From Streptomyces hoynatensis (GTDB lineage: Bacteria; Actinomycetota; Actinomycetes; Streptomycetales; Streptomycetaceae): a stretch of DNA of 64,000 nucleotides. The notes beneath the pieces were generated by a model. It was not told where the DNA came from. It searched no databases and saw only the letters and a list, made by a program, of their open reading frames with translations. Of this stretch, positions 16,136 through 25,066 are shown one piece after another. Position numbers and translations under genes: made by a program. The DNA is taken from contig NZ_RBAL01000026.1 in assembly GCF_003626535.1 (NCBI RefSeq), positions 25,399 through 89,398 of the forward strand, read 5' to 3'. How positions within the stretch are numbered: the stretch's first letter is position 1; each line of letters begins with the position of its first letter.

Positions 16136-16858
16136 GTGGCGATGGAGGCCGGCCCTCGCGAAAGCAACGGCACCGCCGAAGGCGTTCCGCGGCCCTCGCG
16201 GTCCGGGCTCGCTGGGGCAGAACGGACCGGGAACAAGGCCGGCCGGGAGGCCGCGGGCCCCGAGCCCGGCGCCCCCGGGCACGAGCCGCCCACTCCCGCG
16301 CACTCGACCGCCGAGGCCCCCCCTGGCGCCGCCGGCCTCGGCGCCCCCACGGACCAGGAGCCGCAGGAGACCGTCCCGCCGCAGGGCACGGGCCCCGCGG
16401 ACTTCGCCGCCCAGCCCACGGGGCCCGCGCCGCTTCCTGGCGCCTACCCGGGGCCAGGAGGCGGCCCCGGCCGGGGAGAGCCCGGGGAGGCGGGGGAGGC
16501 GCTCGACGCCGCGGACCAGGCCGAGTCCTATGCCGAACTGCGCCCGCCGCGGCGGCTGCGGCCCTCGCTCTTCGCCCCGATCGTGCTGCTGAGCCTGCTC
16601 GGCTCGCTCATGTTCGCCTTCCCGCTCGCCTTCGCCTTCGACGAGGCGGGCGCCGTGGTCGCCATGCTCGGCCTGCTCATCGGGTGCAGCGCGGCCGGGT
16701 GGGGCATGATGGCGGCCCGCCGCGTGGGATACACCTGGCCGGGGCTGCCGCCGCGCGGCTCGGGCCGCCGCCCCGACTGGCGGCTGCTCCTGCTCTACGG
16801 CCTGGGGCTCGTCATCCTCGGCGCCCTGGCCGTCTGGCGGGTGGCCGAGCTGCGCTGA
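16136..16858 (+). CDS. Membrane protein with long Pro/Gly/Glu-rich N-terminal tail
   Basis: 240 residues. About 140 N-terminal residues are low-complexity Gly/Pro/Ala/Glu-rich and probably disordered (for example GAPGHEPPTPAHSTAEAPPG). The C-terminal third has two or three membrane helices: about 148-170 (APIVLLSLLGSLMFAFPLAF), 172-192 (AGAVVAMLGLLIGCSAAGWG) and 214-233 (LLLLYGLGLVILGALAVW). GTG 16136 and ATG 16142 are both usable starts; the AGGAGG just upstream fits GTG slightly better. It lies between miaA and dapF. Function unknown. Confidence 0.7.
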   Translation: MAMEAGPRESNGTAEGVPRPSRSGLAGAERTGNKAGREAAGPEPGAPGHEPPTPAHSTAEAPPGAAGLGAPTDQEPQETVPPQGTGPADFAAQPTGPAPLPGAYPGPGGGPGRGEPGEAGEALDAADQAESYAELRPPRRLRPSLFAPIVLLSLLGSLMFAFPLAFAFDEAGAVVAMLGLLIGCSAAGWGMMAARRVGYTWPGLPPRGSGRRPDWRLLLLYGLGLVILGALAVWRVAELR

Positions 16859-16887
16859 GCGGAGCGGCGCGCCGTAGGATCGGGCCC

Positions 16888-17790
16888 GTGACCGCCGCAC
16901 CGCAGCCCGTGCCCTTCCTCAAGGGGCACGGCACCGAGAACGACTTCGTGATCATCCCCGACCCGGAGGGGCGCCTGGAGCTGTCCGCCGAGACGGTCGC
17001 GTGGCTGTGCGACCGGCGCGCCGGGATCGGCGCGGACGGGGTCCTGCGGGTGGTCCGCTCGGCCGCGGACCCCGCCGCCCGCGAACAGGCCGCCGGCGCC
17101 GAGTGGTTCATGGACTACCGCAACGCCGACGGCAGCATCGCCGAGATGTGCGGCAACGGCGCCCGGGTCTTCGCCCACTACCTGCGGCGGGCCGGGCTGG
17201 TCAAGGACGCCGAGTTCGCGGTGGCCACCAGGGCCGGGCTGCGACGGGTGCGCTTCACCGGCGCGGCGGCCGGAGGCGGTGGAGACGCCGGAGACGGTGG
17301 AGAGATCGTCGTGGACATGGGGCGGGCCGGGCTGCCCGCGGGCCCCGAGCCCTCGGTCACCGTCACCGTGGGGAGCCTGAGCCTGCCGGCCAGGCACGTG
17401 GACATGGGCAACCCGCACGCGGTGGCCTTCGTGGACCGGCTGGAGGACGCCGGGCGGCTCCTCGATCCCCCGGGCCTGGCCCCGGCAGAGGCGTATCCGG
17501 CGGGCGCCAACGTGGAGTTCGCCGTCGACCGCGGACCGCGCCACCTCGCGCTGCGGGTGCACGAACGCGGCTCGGGCGAGACCAGGTCCTGCGGCACCGG
17601 CGCCTGCGCGGTCGCGGTCGCCGCCGCCCGCCGCGACGGGCTCGACCCCGCGGCCGACGGCCGCCCGGCCGAGTACCTCGTGGACGTGCCGGGCGGCAGG
17701 CTGCGGGTGACCGAGGCGCCCGACGGCACGGTCACCCTGGCAGGTCCCGCCGTCATCGTGGCCGAGGGCACGGTCCACCTCCCGGCCTGA
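16888..17790 (+). CDS. dapF: Diaminopimelate epimerase DapF
   Basis: Converts LL- to meso-diaminopimelate for lysine and peptidoglycan synthesis. 300 residues from GTG 16888 (VTAAPQPVPFLKGHG), 29 bp after the preceding gene. Both catalytic cysteines are visible: MCGNGARVFAHYLRRAG (about residue 91) and ETRSCGTGACAVAVAAARRDG (about residue 234). Also the N-terminal KGHGTENDFVI and the VDMGNPHAVAFVD segment. A Gly/Asp-rich insertion (AAGGGGDAGDGGEI) interrupts the middle. Confidence 0.97.
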   Translation: MTAAPQPVPFLKGHGTENDFVIIPDPEGRLELSAETVAWLCDRRAGIGADGVLRVVRSAADPAAREQAAGAEWFMDYRNADGSIAEMCGNGARVFAHYLRRAGLVKDAEFAVATRAGLRRVRFTGAAAGGGGDAGDGGEIVVDMGRAGLPAGPEPSVTVTVGSLSLPARHVDMGNPHAVAFVDRLEDAGRLLDPPGLAPAEAYPAGANVEFAVDRGPRHLALRVHERGSGETRSCGTGACAVAVAAARRDGLDPAADGRPAEYLVDVPGGRLRVTEAPDGTVTLAGPAVIVAEGTVHLPA

Positions 17791-18055
17791 GGCGCCGGGC
17801 CCCGAGGGTTCGCGGGCGCGAAGGCGCCAATCCCGGCCGCCCGCCCGCGTCTTTCGGCCAGCTTTCCTCGGACATAAGTCACTCGGATGGGTGATCCACC
17901 ACGTTAGGGGCGGCCGCCGGGCGGCCGGGCGTGGTGGGCTCGGTAGCATCAAGCACCGGCGCCGCTGCGGAAACACGGGTCACGGACACCACCCGGACGA
18001 TCCGGGGCAATCCGCGCCGCGGTCCGGTCAGGAGACCGCGGGAGGTGCGCACCCC

Positions 18056-20197
18056 ATGAGCGCTGAGGCGAGCACGTCGAGCGGGATGGCCCGCGGGCGG
18101 AGGGGGCACCGCAGGGACGTGCTGAGGCTGCGTCAGCTGGGCCGTGCCGCCGTCTTCGGGAGCGCCGACCGTTCGCACCGGCTGCCCGATGCGATCGAGC
18201 ACGTCGCGCAGGTGCACCGCAGGCACCATCCACGGGCCGACCTCGGCATCCTGCGCCGGGCCTACCTGCTGGCCGAGTCCGCACACCGCGGCCAGTTCCG
18301 CAAGAGCGGCGAGCCCTACATCACCCACCCGCTCGCGGTCACCCTCATCCTGGCCGAACTCGGCGCCGAGACCACCACGTTGACCGCCTCGCTGCTGCAC
18401 GACACCGTCGAGGACACCGAGGTGACGCTGGACCAGGTCCGCGCGGACTTCGGCGAGGAGGTCTGCCACCTGGTCGACGGGGTCACCAAGCTGGAGAAGG
18501 TCGACTACGGCGCCGCCGCCGAGCCGGAGACCTTCCGCAAGATGCTGGTGGCGACGGGCAGCGACGTGCGGGTGATGTCGATCAAGCTCGCCGACCGGCT
18601 GCACAACATGCGCACCCTGGGCGTCATGCGCCCGGAGAAGCAGGCCAGGATCGCCCGCGTCACCGGGGACGTGCTGATCCCGCTCGCCGAGCGGCTCGGG
18701 GTGCAGGCCGTGAAGACCGAGCTGGAGGACCTGGTCTTCGCCATCCTCCAGCCCGAGGAGCACGCCAGGGCCCGGGAGCTGATCCTGGAGCACGGCCGCG
18801 AGCCGGAGCCGCTGGCCGAGGTCGCCGAGGCGGTGCGCGGCGTGCTGCGCGAGGCGGGGATCAGCGCCGAGGTGCTGATCCGGCCGCGGCACGTGCTGTC
18901 CGTGCACCGGGCCCGGCTCAAACGCGGCTCGCTCGGCCCCTGCGACTACGGCAGGCTGCTGATCCTGGTGGCGGAGGACGCGGACTGCTACGCGGCGCTC
19001 GGCGAGCTGCACACCTGTTTCTCGCCGATCGTCTCGGAGTTCAAGGACTTCATCGCCGCCCCCAAGTTCAACCTCTACCAGTCCCTGCACACCGCCGTCG
19101 CCGACGAGTCGGGCCGGGTCGCGGAGATCCTGGTCCGCACCCACCGGATGCACCGGGTGGCGGAGACCGGCGTCGTCGCGCTCGGCGACCCGCACCGGTC
19201 CGCCGAGGGCGAGGCCGCGGGGGAGGAGGGGGAGCGCGCCGATCCGACGCGGCCCGGCTGGCTGTCGCGGCTGCTGGAGTGGCAGCGCCAGGCGACGGAC
19301 CCGGACACCTTCTGGACCGAGCTGCGCGACGAGCTGGCGCGGGACCGGGAGATCACCGTCTTCGCCGCCGCCCCCGAGGAGGGCCCCCTCCAGCTCCCCG
19401 CGGGCGCGACCTGCGTGGACGCGGCCTACGCCCGGCACGGGGAGGCGGCGCACGCCTGCATCGGGGCCCGCGTCAACGGGCGGCTCGCCACGCTGCGCAC
19501 CGTGCTGCGGGACGGGGACACGCTGCAGCTGCTGCTGGCGCCCGACGGGAGCTCGGGTCCCTCCCCGGAGTGGCTCGGCTACGCCATCACCCCGGCGGCC
19601 AGGATTCCCATCCGGCGCTGGCTGGACAGCGGGGGGGCCGGGGAGGCCGGGCCGGGCGCGGAGCCGGGGGCGGAGGCCGCGCAGGCGCCGGAGCACCCGC
19701 CCTCGCCCGTGGCGCGCGAAAGGCAGCGCACCTCCCCGCGCGAGGCGGGCGTCGTGGTCGCGGGCGCCCCCGGTGCGCCGGTGCGCCTGGCGCGTTGCTG
19801 TACCCCGGTGCCCCCGGACCGCGCCCTGGGCTTCCTGGTGCGCGGGGGCACCGTCACCGTGCACCGGGAGAGCTGCCAGGCCGCCCTGCGGATGGCGGCG
19901 GCGGGCCGGCGGGCCCTGGAGGTGGGCTGGACCTCCGGCCTGGTGGGCTGCCGGGTCACCCTCCACGCCGAGGCCCTCGGCCGCCCCGAATTGCTCGCCG
20001 ACCTGACCGAGGCGCTGGCCGCCGAGGGAGCGGCCGTGCTCCGGGCCGCGGTGGAGCCGCCGCGGCAGCAGCGGGTGCGGCACACCTACACGCTGCGTCT
20101 TGCCGACGCCTCGGAGTTGCCGCGGGTGATGCGGGCGATGCGCCGGGTGCCCGGCGTGTACGACGTCTCGCGCGCCGTGCGGCCCCCGTCGAGCTGA
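18056..20197 (+). CDS. rshA: RelA/SpoT-homologue RshA (long RSH protein)
   Basis: Stringent-response protein of the long RSH family, 713 residues from ATG 18056, preceded by GGAGGT 10 nt upstream. Order of domains: HD hydrolase domain (about 65-215) with AHRGQFRKSGEPYITHP and LLHDTVEDTEVTL; synthetase-like domain (about 270-385) with RPRHVLSVHRARL, FKDFIAAPKFNLYQSLHT and AEILVRTHRMHRVAE; TGS domain (about 438-505, ITVFAAAP ... ACIGARVNGRLATL); a linker; a C-terminal Cys-containing zinc-finger-like region (LARCCTPVPPDRA) and an ACT domain. The synthetase segment is diverged: the usual D-x4-R of the GTP-contacting strand reads DYGRLL, with Leu where Arg is expected. Symbol based on S. coelicolor rshA, at the same place upstream of hflX. 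Confidence 0.88.
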   Translation: MSAEASTSSGMARGRRGHRRDVLRLRQLGRAAVFGSADRSHRLPDAIEHVAQVHRRHHPRADLGILRRAYLLAESAHRGQFRKSGEPYITHPLAVTLILAELGAETTTLTASLLHDTVEDTEVTLDQVRADFGEEVCHLVDGVTKLEKVDYGAAAEPETFRKMLVATGSDVRVMSIKLADRLHNMRTLGVMRPEKQARIARVTGDVLIPLAERLGVQAVKTELEDLVFAILQPEEHARARELILEHGREPEPLAEVAEAVRGVLREAGISAEVLIRPRHVLSVHRARLKRGSLGPCDYGRLLILVAEDADCYAALGELHTCFSPIVSEFKDFIAAPKFNLYQSLHTAVADESGRVAEILVRTHRMHRVAETGVVALGDPHRSAEGEAAGEEGERADPTRPGWLSRLLEWQRQATDPDTFWTELRDELARDREITVFAAAPEEGPLQLPAGATCVDAAYARHGEAAHACIGARVNGRLATLRTVLRDGDTLQLLLAPDGSSGPSPEWLGYAITPAARIPIRRWLDSGGAGEAGPGAEPGAEAAQAPEHPPSPVARERQRTSPREAGVVVAGAPGAPVRLARCCTPVPPDRALGFLVRGGTVTVHRESCQAALRMAAAGRRALEVGWTSGLVGCRVTLHAEALGRPELLADLTEALAAEGAAVLRAAVEPPRQQRVRHTYTLRLADASELPRVMRAMRRVPGVYDVSRAVRPPSS

Positions 20198-20210
20198 GGC
20201 GGCGCGCGCC

Positions 20211-20233
20211 CGCGCGCCCCGGGGAGGCGCGCG
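20211..20233. terminator. GC-rich hairpin after rshA
   Basis: CGCGCGCC and GGCGCGCG arms (20211-20218 and 20226-20233) flank a 7-nt loop, beginning 13 bp after the rshA stop. No T-run follows. It may be a factor-independent terminator of the GC-rich streptomycete type; hflX starts 160 bp further on. Confidence 0.45.
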
Positions 20234-20395
20234 CGGGGGCGGCGTTATCCGGGTGACGCGTCGATGGTGGCGTGCCACCATGTGGGAGGCCCCTCAAGGG
20301 CCCGCCGGGAATTCTCCGCCTTGCACAGGCGTTGTCCCGGCTGAGAACCCGGCGGCGCTCCCCGCCCGCCGGACCCGTCTACGCGAAGGATTCCC

Positions 20396-21883
20396 TTGAC
20401 CTTTTCTTCCCTTCCTCAGGACCACCAGCGCCGCACCGCGGGCCGCCGGGCCGACGCCCTGATGGATGAGGACGTGGCCTGGAGCGAGAGCGACGAGGAG
20501 CGCGACGGCGAGCAGTTCGACCGCGAGGACCGGGCCGCGCTGCGCCGCGTGGCCGGGCTCTCCACGGAGCTCGAGGACGTCACCGAGGTCGAGTACCGCC
20601 GGCTGCGGCTGGAGCGCGTCGTCCTCGTCGGGGTCTGGACCTCCGGCACGGTCAAGGACGCGGAGAACTCCCTGGCGGAGCTCGCCGCCCTGGCGGAGAC
20701 CGCGGGCGCGCTGGTGCTCGACGGCGTGATCCAGCGCCGTGACAAGCCGGACCCGGCCACCTACATCGGCTCGGGCAAGGCGCAGGAGCTGCGTGACGTG
20801 GTGCTGGAGACCGGCGCGGACACGGTGGTGTGCGACGGCGAGCTCACGCCGGGGCAGCTGATCCACCTCGAAGACGTCGTCAAGGTGAAGGTGGTCGACA
20901 GGACCGCCCTGATCCTGGACATCTTCGCCCAGCACGCCAAGTCCCGCGAGGGCAAGGCGCAGGTCTCGCTGGCGCAGATGCAGTACATGCTGCCGCGGCT
21001 GCGCGGCTGGGGTCAGTCCCTGTCCCGGCAGATGGGCGGCGGTGGCTCCAGCAGCGGGGGCGGCGGGATGGCCACCCGCGGTCCCGGTGAGACCAAGATC
21101 GAGACCGATCGGCGCCGCATCCGCGAGAAGATGGCGAAGATGCGCCGCGAGATCGCCGAGATGCGCACCGACCGCGAGGTCAAGCGGCAGGAGCGCAAGC
21201 GCAACCGGGTGCCCTCGGTGGCCATCGCCGGCTACACCAACGCGGGCAAGTCCTCGCTGCTCAACCAGCTGACCGGGGCGGGCGTGCTGGTGGAGAACGC
21301 GCTGTTCGCCACCCTGGACCCGACGGTGCGCCGGGCCGAGACGCCGAGCGGCCGGGTCTACACGCTGACCGACACCGTCGGCTTCGTCAGGCACCTGCCG
21401 CACGACCTGGTGGAGGCCTTCCGTTCCACGATGGAGGAGGTCGGGGAGGCCGACCTGATCCTGCACGTGGTGGACGGCTCGCACCCGGCGCCCGAGGAGC
21501 AGCTGGCCGCGGTCCGCTCGGTGGTCAGGGAGGTCGGCGCGCACGACATTCCCGAGATCGTCGTCGTCAACAAGGCGGATGTGGCCGACGAGCTGACCGT
21601 GCAGCGGCTGCTGCGGCAGGAGAAGCGGGCGATCGCGGTCTCCGCGCACTCCGGGCTCGGCATCGAGCAGTTGCTGGCGTGGATCGACGCGGACCTGCCG
21701 CGGCCGGGCGTCGAGCTTGAGGTGCTGGTGCCCTACACGCAGGGGGCGCTGGTCTCGCGGGTGCACGCCGAGGGCGAGGTGCTCTCCGAGGAGCACACGC
21801 CCGAGGGGACCCTGCTGAAGGCCCAGGTGCACCAGGAGCTGGCGGCCCTGCTGGAGCCGTACGCGCCCGCCGCCAGGAGCTGA
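20396..21883 (+). CDS. hflX: Ribosome-associated GTPase HflX
   Basis: Ribosome-splitting/rescue GTPase, 495 residues. Start chosen at TTG 20396 (LTFSSLPQDHQRR), with GAAGGA 5 nt upstream; ATG 20462 is a shorter alternative. N-terminal HflX domain (about 75-265) with DGVIQRRDKPDPATYIGSGK and a coiled Arg/Lys-rich helix; the Gly-rich loop RQMGGGGSSSGGGGMATRGPG precedes GETKIETDRRRIR. G domain: G1 GYTNAGKSSLLNQLTG (about 279-294), G3 DTVGFVRHLP, G4 NKAD. The last of the conserved housekeeping genes here; its terminator separates it from the accessory region. Confidence 0.95.
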   Translation: MTFSSLPQDHQRRTAGRRADALMDEDVAWSESDEERDGEQFDREDRAALRRVAGLSTELEDVTEVEYRRLRLERVVLVGVWTSGTVKDAENSLAELAALAETAGALVLDGVIQRRDKPDPATYIGSGKAQELRDVVLETGADTVVCDGELTPGQLIHLEDVVKVKVVDRTALILDIFAQHAKSREGKAQVSLAQMQYMLPRLRGWGQSLSRQMGGGGSSSGGGGMATRGPGETKIETDRRRIREKMAKMRREIAEMRTDREVKRQERKRNRVPSVAIAGYTNAGKSSLLNQLTGAGVLVENALFATLDPTVRRAETPSGRVYTLTDTVGFVRHLPHDLVEAFRSTMEEVGEADLILHVVDGSHPAPEEQLAAVRSVVREVGAHDIPEIVVVNKADVADELTVQRLLRQEKRAIAVSAHSGLGIEQLLAWIDADLPRPGVELEVLVPYTQGALVSRVHAEGEVLSEEHTPEGTLLKAQVHQELAALLEPYAPAARS

Positions 21884-21906
21884 TCGAGGCCGCGCCGGCC
21901 CCGCCT

Positions 21907-21958
21907 CACGCCCGCGCCCCCGCTCTCCCGTCCCACGGGAGGCGGGGGCGCGGGCGTG
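21907..21958. terminator. Very strong bidirectional terminator between hflX and tetR
   Basis: An inverted repeat of 24 paired bases: a 17-bp outer stem (21907-21923 with 21942-21958), a single unpaired T, a 7-bp inner stem and a CCC loop. It fills the 88-bp gap between the stops of the convergent hflX and tetR-family genes, so it can stop transcription from both sides. Confidence 0.9.
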
Positions 21959-21971
21959 GTGCGCCGTGGCC

Positions 21972-22535
21972 TCAGGAGCGGTGGGTGAGGCCGCGCAGGA
22001 TGAGGGTGACCCAGCGGCGGCGGGCGGGCTCGGGGAGTTCGTCCCCGGGCAGGGTGCTCATCGTCAGGACGAGGTCGGCGGCGGTGACGTCGGGGTGCAG
22101 GGTGCCCTCGGCGTGGCCCGCCTCGACGATGCGGGCGAGCCCGGCCATGGCGCGGTCCTTCAGCTCGGGGGCCGCCTCGATGCCCAGGTTGCTCATGGCG
22201 GCCTTCACCGTGCGGTCCTCGCCGGCGGCCGTGCTGATCCGCTCGGTGAGGGTGGTCAGCTCCTCCAGGGCGCTGCCCCCGGCGTCGATGCGCGCCACGG
22301 CCTCGTCGAGCGCCGTGAAGATGCGGTCGGACAGCTCCGAGGTGATGGCGCCGATGAGGTCGGCCTTGGTCGGGAAGTGCCGGTAGAGGGTCCCGACGGC
22401 GAGGCCGGCCTCCTTGGCGATCTCGTCCATGCCCACCGAGCCGCCGCGCGCGGCGAAGAGGGTGCGCGCGGTGCGCAGGATCTTTTCCCGGTTGCGTGCG
22501 GCGTCGGCGCGCAGCCGGTGTGGTGCGGTAGTCAT
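21972..22535 (-). CDS. TetR-family transcriptional regulator
   Basis: 187-residue repressor. ATG 22535 (MTTAPHRLRADAARN) gives the usual short lead before the helix-turn-helix; a longer open frame upstream is non-coding in appearance. HTH at about 15-60: ILRTARTLFAARGG, VGMDEIAKEAGLAVGTLYRHFPTKADLI. C-terminal ligand-binding domain of about 125 residues ends with PARRRWVTLILRGLTHRS. Divergent from the MMPL exporter gene with 220 bp between starts, the standard arrangement of a repressor and the efflux gene it controls. Confidence 0.93.
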   Translation of the reverse strand: MTTAPHRLRADAARNREKILRTARTLFAARGGSVGMDEIAKEAGLAVGTLYRHFPTKADLIGAITSELSDRIFTALDEAVARIDAGGSALEELTTLTERISTAAGEDRTVKAAMSNLGIEAAPELKDRAMAGLARIVEAGHAEGTLHPDVTAADLVLTMSTLPGDELPEPARRRWVTLILRGLTHRS

Positions 22536-22600
22536 CCCAACCTCCGCCTCGTCGTTCGCAGATGGCTCGCAACTCCGTGGTGCGTGTTGCCCGCCTAACA

Positions 22601-22614
22601 TGAATGATGGTTCA
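22601..22614. promoter_or_regulatory. Candidate TetR operator in the tetR/MMPL divergent region
   Basis: TGAA-TGATGG-TTCA, a 4-bp inverted repeat resembling the tGAA...TTCa operators of many TetR repressors, overlaps the start of a possible -10 (TATAGG, 22616-22621) reading toward the MMPL gene. The rest of 22536-22755 shows nothing else convincing. Short match, so only tentative. Confidence 0.35.
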
Positions 22615-22755
22615 CTATAGGTGTCTGTTCGTGGGGAACTCCCTTGCGCAGCAGGGACACCTGGCATGCCCATCAACGATACCGGGGCCCGGGTCCGGCC
22701 CGTTCCGGCCAACGCGAGCCGTCTCGCCCCGGCCTGACGCACCCTTGGAGACCCG

Positions 22756-24978
22756 ATGTCCACACTCGCCCGCTGGTGCCACCGCCGCCGGCTCCTGGTC
22801 CTCTTACTCTGGCTCGCCTGCCTCGTCGGCCTCGGCGTCGCAAGCGGCGTCGCGGGTGACGGCTACCGGACCGACTTCACCCTGCCGGACAGCGAGTCGA
22901 GCACCGCGCTCGACCTGATGAGCGAGGCGACCCCGGACACGGCCGGCGCGACCGCCGGCGTCGTGTGGGAGGTCGACGAGGGCTCGGTCGCCGATGCCGC
23001 GCCGCGCGACCGCGTCGAGGCGGCGCTCGCGCAGATCGCGGCCCTGCCGGGCGTCGGCTCGGTCGTCGGCCCCTGGGACGAGGGCGGCGCGGGCCAGATC
23101 GGGGCGGGCGAACGCATCGCCTACGCCAGAATCGCCTTCACCGAGCAGAGTTACGAGCTGGACAAGGGCCTGGTCCAGAACGTCATCGACACCGCGCGGG
23201 CCGCCGCGACCGAGGGCCTCACCGTGGAACTCGGCGGGGAGGCGATCTCCGTCGCGGAGGAGCCCTCGGCCGCGGCCAGCGAGATCGTCGCCGTCGTCTT
23301 CGGCGCCGTCGTGCTGTTCGTCGCCTTCGGCTCGCTCGTCGGGATGGCCGTGCCCCTGGTCATCGCCGTGGCCGGGGTCGGCACCGCGATGCTCTCCATG
23401 GGGCTGCTCGCCCACGGCATCGGCATCGCCGACATCGCGCCCACCCTCGGCGCGCTGATCGGCCTCGGCGTCGGCATCGACTACGCCCTGTTCATCGTGA
23501 CCAGGCACAGGTCGGGGCTCAAGGCCGGGCTCGGCCCCGAGGAGTCCGTGGTCACGGCGCTCGACACCGCGGGCCGCGCGGTGGTCTTCGCCGCGATCAC
23601 CGTCATCCTGTCCGTCCTCGGCCTGTTCGCCCTCGGCATGGGCTTCCTCAACGGCGTCGCCATCGCCGCCGCGCTCACCGTCCTGTGCACCGTCCTCGCC
23701 TCGGTGACCCTGCTGCCCGCGCTGCTCGGCTTCATGGGGATGCGGGTGCTCAGGCCGCGGGAACGCCGCGAGCTCGCCGAGCAGGGGCCGGCCGCCGCGC
23801 CCGCCAGGCCCGGCCTGATCGCCCGCTGGGCCGCCGTCGTCGAGCGCCGCCCGCTGCTGCTCTCCGCCGTCGCCGTGCTGGTCATCGCGGTGCTGGCGGC
23901 GCCCACCCTCTCGCTGCGGCTGGGCAACTCGGACCAGGGCACCAACCCCGACTCCTTCACCAGCCGCAAGGCGTACGACATGCTCGCCGAGGGCTTCGGA
24001 CCCGGCTTCAACGGGCCGCTGCTGCTGGTCGCCGAGGCCGGGGACGAGGCGGGGCGGCAGGCGCTCGGCGCGCTGACCCGGGACCTGCCGGGCGTGCCGG
24101 GCGTGGCCGAGGTGCACGCCTACCCGATGCAGGCCGGCTCGCCGATCGGCATCGTCCAGGTCACCCCCCGCACCTCGCCCCAGGCCGAGGAGACCTCGGA
24201 GCTCATCTCGCGGCTGCGCGAGGAGGTCATCCCCCAGGCCGCGGAGGGCACGGACCTGCACGTCTACGTCGGCGGCCAGACCGCGGTCAACGACGACTTC
24301 TCCGACACGATCGCCGACCGGATGTTCCTGTTCATCGGCGTGATCGTCGCCCTGGGCTGCCTGTTGCTGCTGCTGGCCTTTCGCAGCCTGGTGATCCCGC
24401 TGACCGCGGCGGTGATGAACCTGATGGCCGCGCTGGCCGCGTTCGGCGTGGTGGTCGCCGCCTTCCAGTGGGGCTGGGTGTCCGACGCGGTGGGCATGGG
24501 CACCGGCCCGGTGGAGCCCTTCCTTCCCGTGCTGATGCTGCCGGTGCTGTTCGGGCTCTCCATGGACTACCAGGTCTTCCTCGTCAGCCGCATGCACGAG
24601 GAATGGGTGCACGGCAGGGACAACCGGCGGGCCGTGATCGTCGGGCAGTCGGAGACCGGCCGGGTCATCACGGCGGCCGCCACCATCATGATCGCCGTCT
24701 TCCTCGCCTTCATCCTGGGCGGCCAGCGGGTCATCTCGATGTTCGGCGCCGGGCTCGCGGTGGCCGTCGCGCTGGACGCCTTCATCCTGCGGACCGTCCT
24801 CGTGCCCGCCGCGATGCACGTCCTGGGCCGCTCCAACTGGTGGCTGCCCGGGTGGCTCGACCGCGTCCTGCCGCACCTGTCCGTGGAACGCCCCGGCTCC
24901 CCGGCCGCGCGCCCGCCCGCCGGGGCCACGGCCGCGCCGGCCGCGGACGCCTCCGCGCCGGTCGGGTCCGGGCACTGA
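22756..24978 (+). CDS. MMPL/RND-family membrane transporter
   Basis: 740-residue exporter of the MMPL (SSD-containing RND) superfamily, related to lipid and antibiotic exporters. An N-terminal helix (about 13-31) is followed by a large extracytoplasmic loop, five or six helices (about 175-330, including VFGAVVLFVAFGSLVGMAVP and IGLGVGIDYALFIVTRHR), a second helix at about 368-388, a second large loop, and a second helix bundle (about 520-690, with VLFGLSMDYQVFLVSRMHEEW). The two Asp-Tyr motifs (GIDYALF, SMDYQVF) are typical proton-relay sites. Leu17 is encoded by TTA (22804-22806), so translation should depend on the bldA tRNA. The Ala/Pro-rich tail is cytoplasmic. Presumably repressed by the divergent TetR protein; it may export the polyketide. 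Confidence 0.92.
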   Translation: MSTLARWCHRRRLLVLLLWLACLVGLGVASGVAGDGYRTDFTLPDSESSTALDLMSEATPDTAGATAGVVWEVDEGSVADAAPRDRVEAALAQIAALPGVGSVVGPWDEGGAGQIGAGERIAYARIAFTEQSYELDKGLVQNVIDTARAAATEGLTVELGGEAISVAEEPSAAASEIVAVVFGAVVLFVAFGSLVGMAVPLVIAVAGVGTAMLSMGLLAHGIGIADIAPTLGALIGLGVGIDYALFIVTRHRSGLKAGLGPEESVVTALDTAGRAVVFAAITVILSVLGLFALGMGFLNGVAIAAALTVLCTVLASVTLLPALLGFMGMRVLRPRERRELAEQGPAAAPARPGLIARWAAVVERRPLLLSAVAVLVIAVLAAPTLSLRLGNSDQGTNPDSFTSRKAYDMLAEGFGPGFNGPLLLVAEAGDEAGRQALGALTRDLPGVPGVAEVHAYPMQAGSPIGIVQVTPRTSPQAEETSELISRLREEVIPQAAEGTDLHVYVGGQTAVNDDFSDTIADRMFLFIGVIVALGCLLLLLAFRSLVIPLTAAVMNLMAALAAFGVVVAAFQWGWVSDAVGMGTGPVEPFLPVLMLPVLFGLSMDYQVFLVSRMHEEWVHGRDNRRAVIVGQSETGRVITAAATIMIAVFLAFILGGQRVISMFGAGLAVAVALDAFILRTVLVPAAMHVLGRSNWWLPGWLDRVLPHLSVERPGSPAARPPAGATAAPAADASAPVGSGH

Positions 24979-24994
24979 CCGCGCCGGAGGGATC

Positions 24995-25052
24995 GGGCCG
25001 GTCCCAGGGCGGTCGGCGTACCCTCCTTCGCCGGCCGCCCGCGGACCGGCCC
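24995..25052. terminator. Large bidirectional terminator between the MMPL and SARP genes
   Basis: Two-step hairpin filling the 88-bp convergent gap: outer 10-bp perfect stem GGGCCGGTCC / GGACCGGCCC (24995-25004 with 25043-25052), a small CA/GC internal loop, then a 12-bp inner stem with one G-T pair and a 10-nt loop (TACCCTCCTT). It separates the plus-strand exporter gene from the minus-strand activator gene. Confidence 0.8.
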
Positions 25053-25066
25053 GGTCCCCGGCCGGC

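Noticed and set aside
22536..22755. Additional small gene in the tetR/MMPL intergenic region (plus-strand frame from 22604)
   Set aside because: The frame overlaps the MMPL start region, has no coding-like composition and runs through the promoter area.
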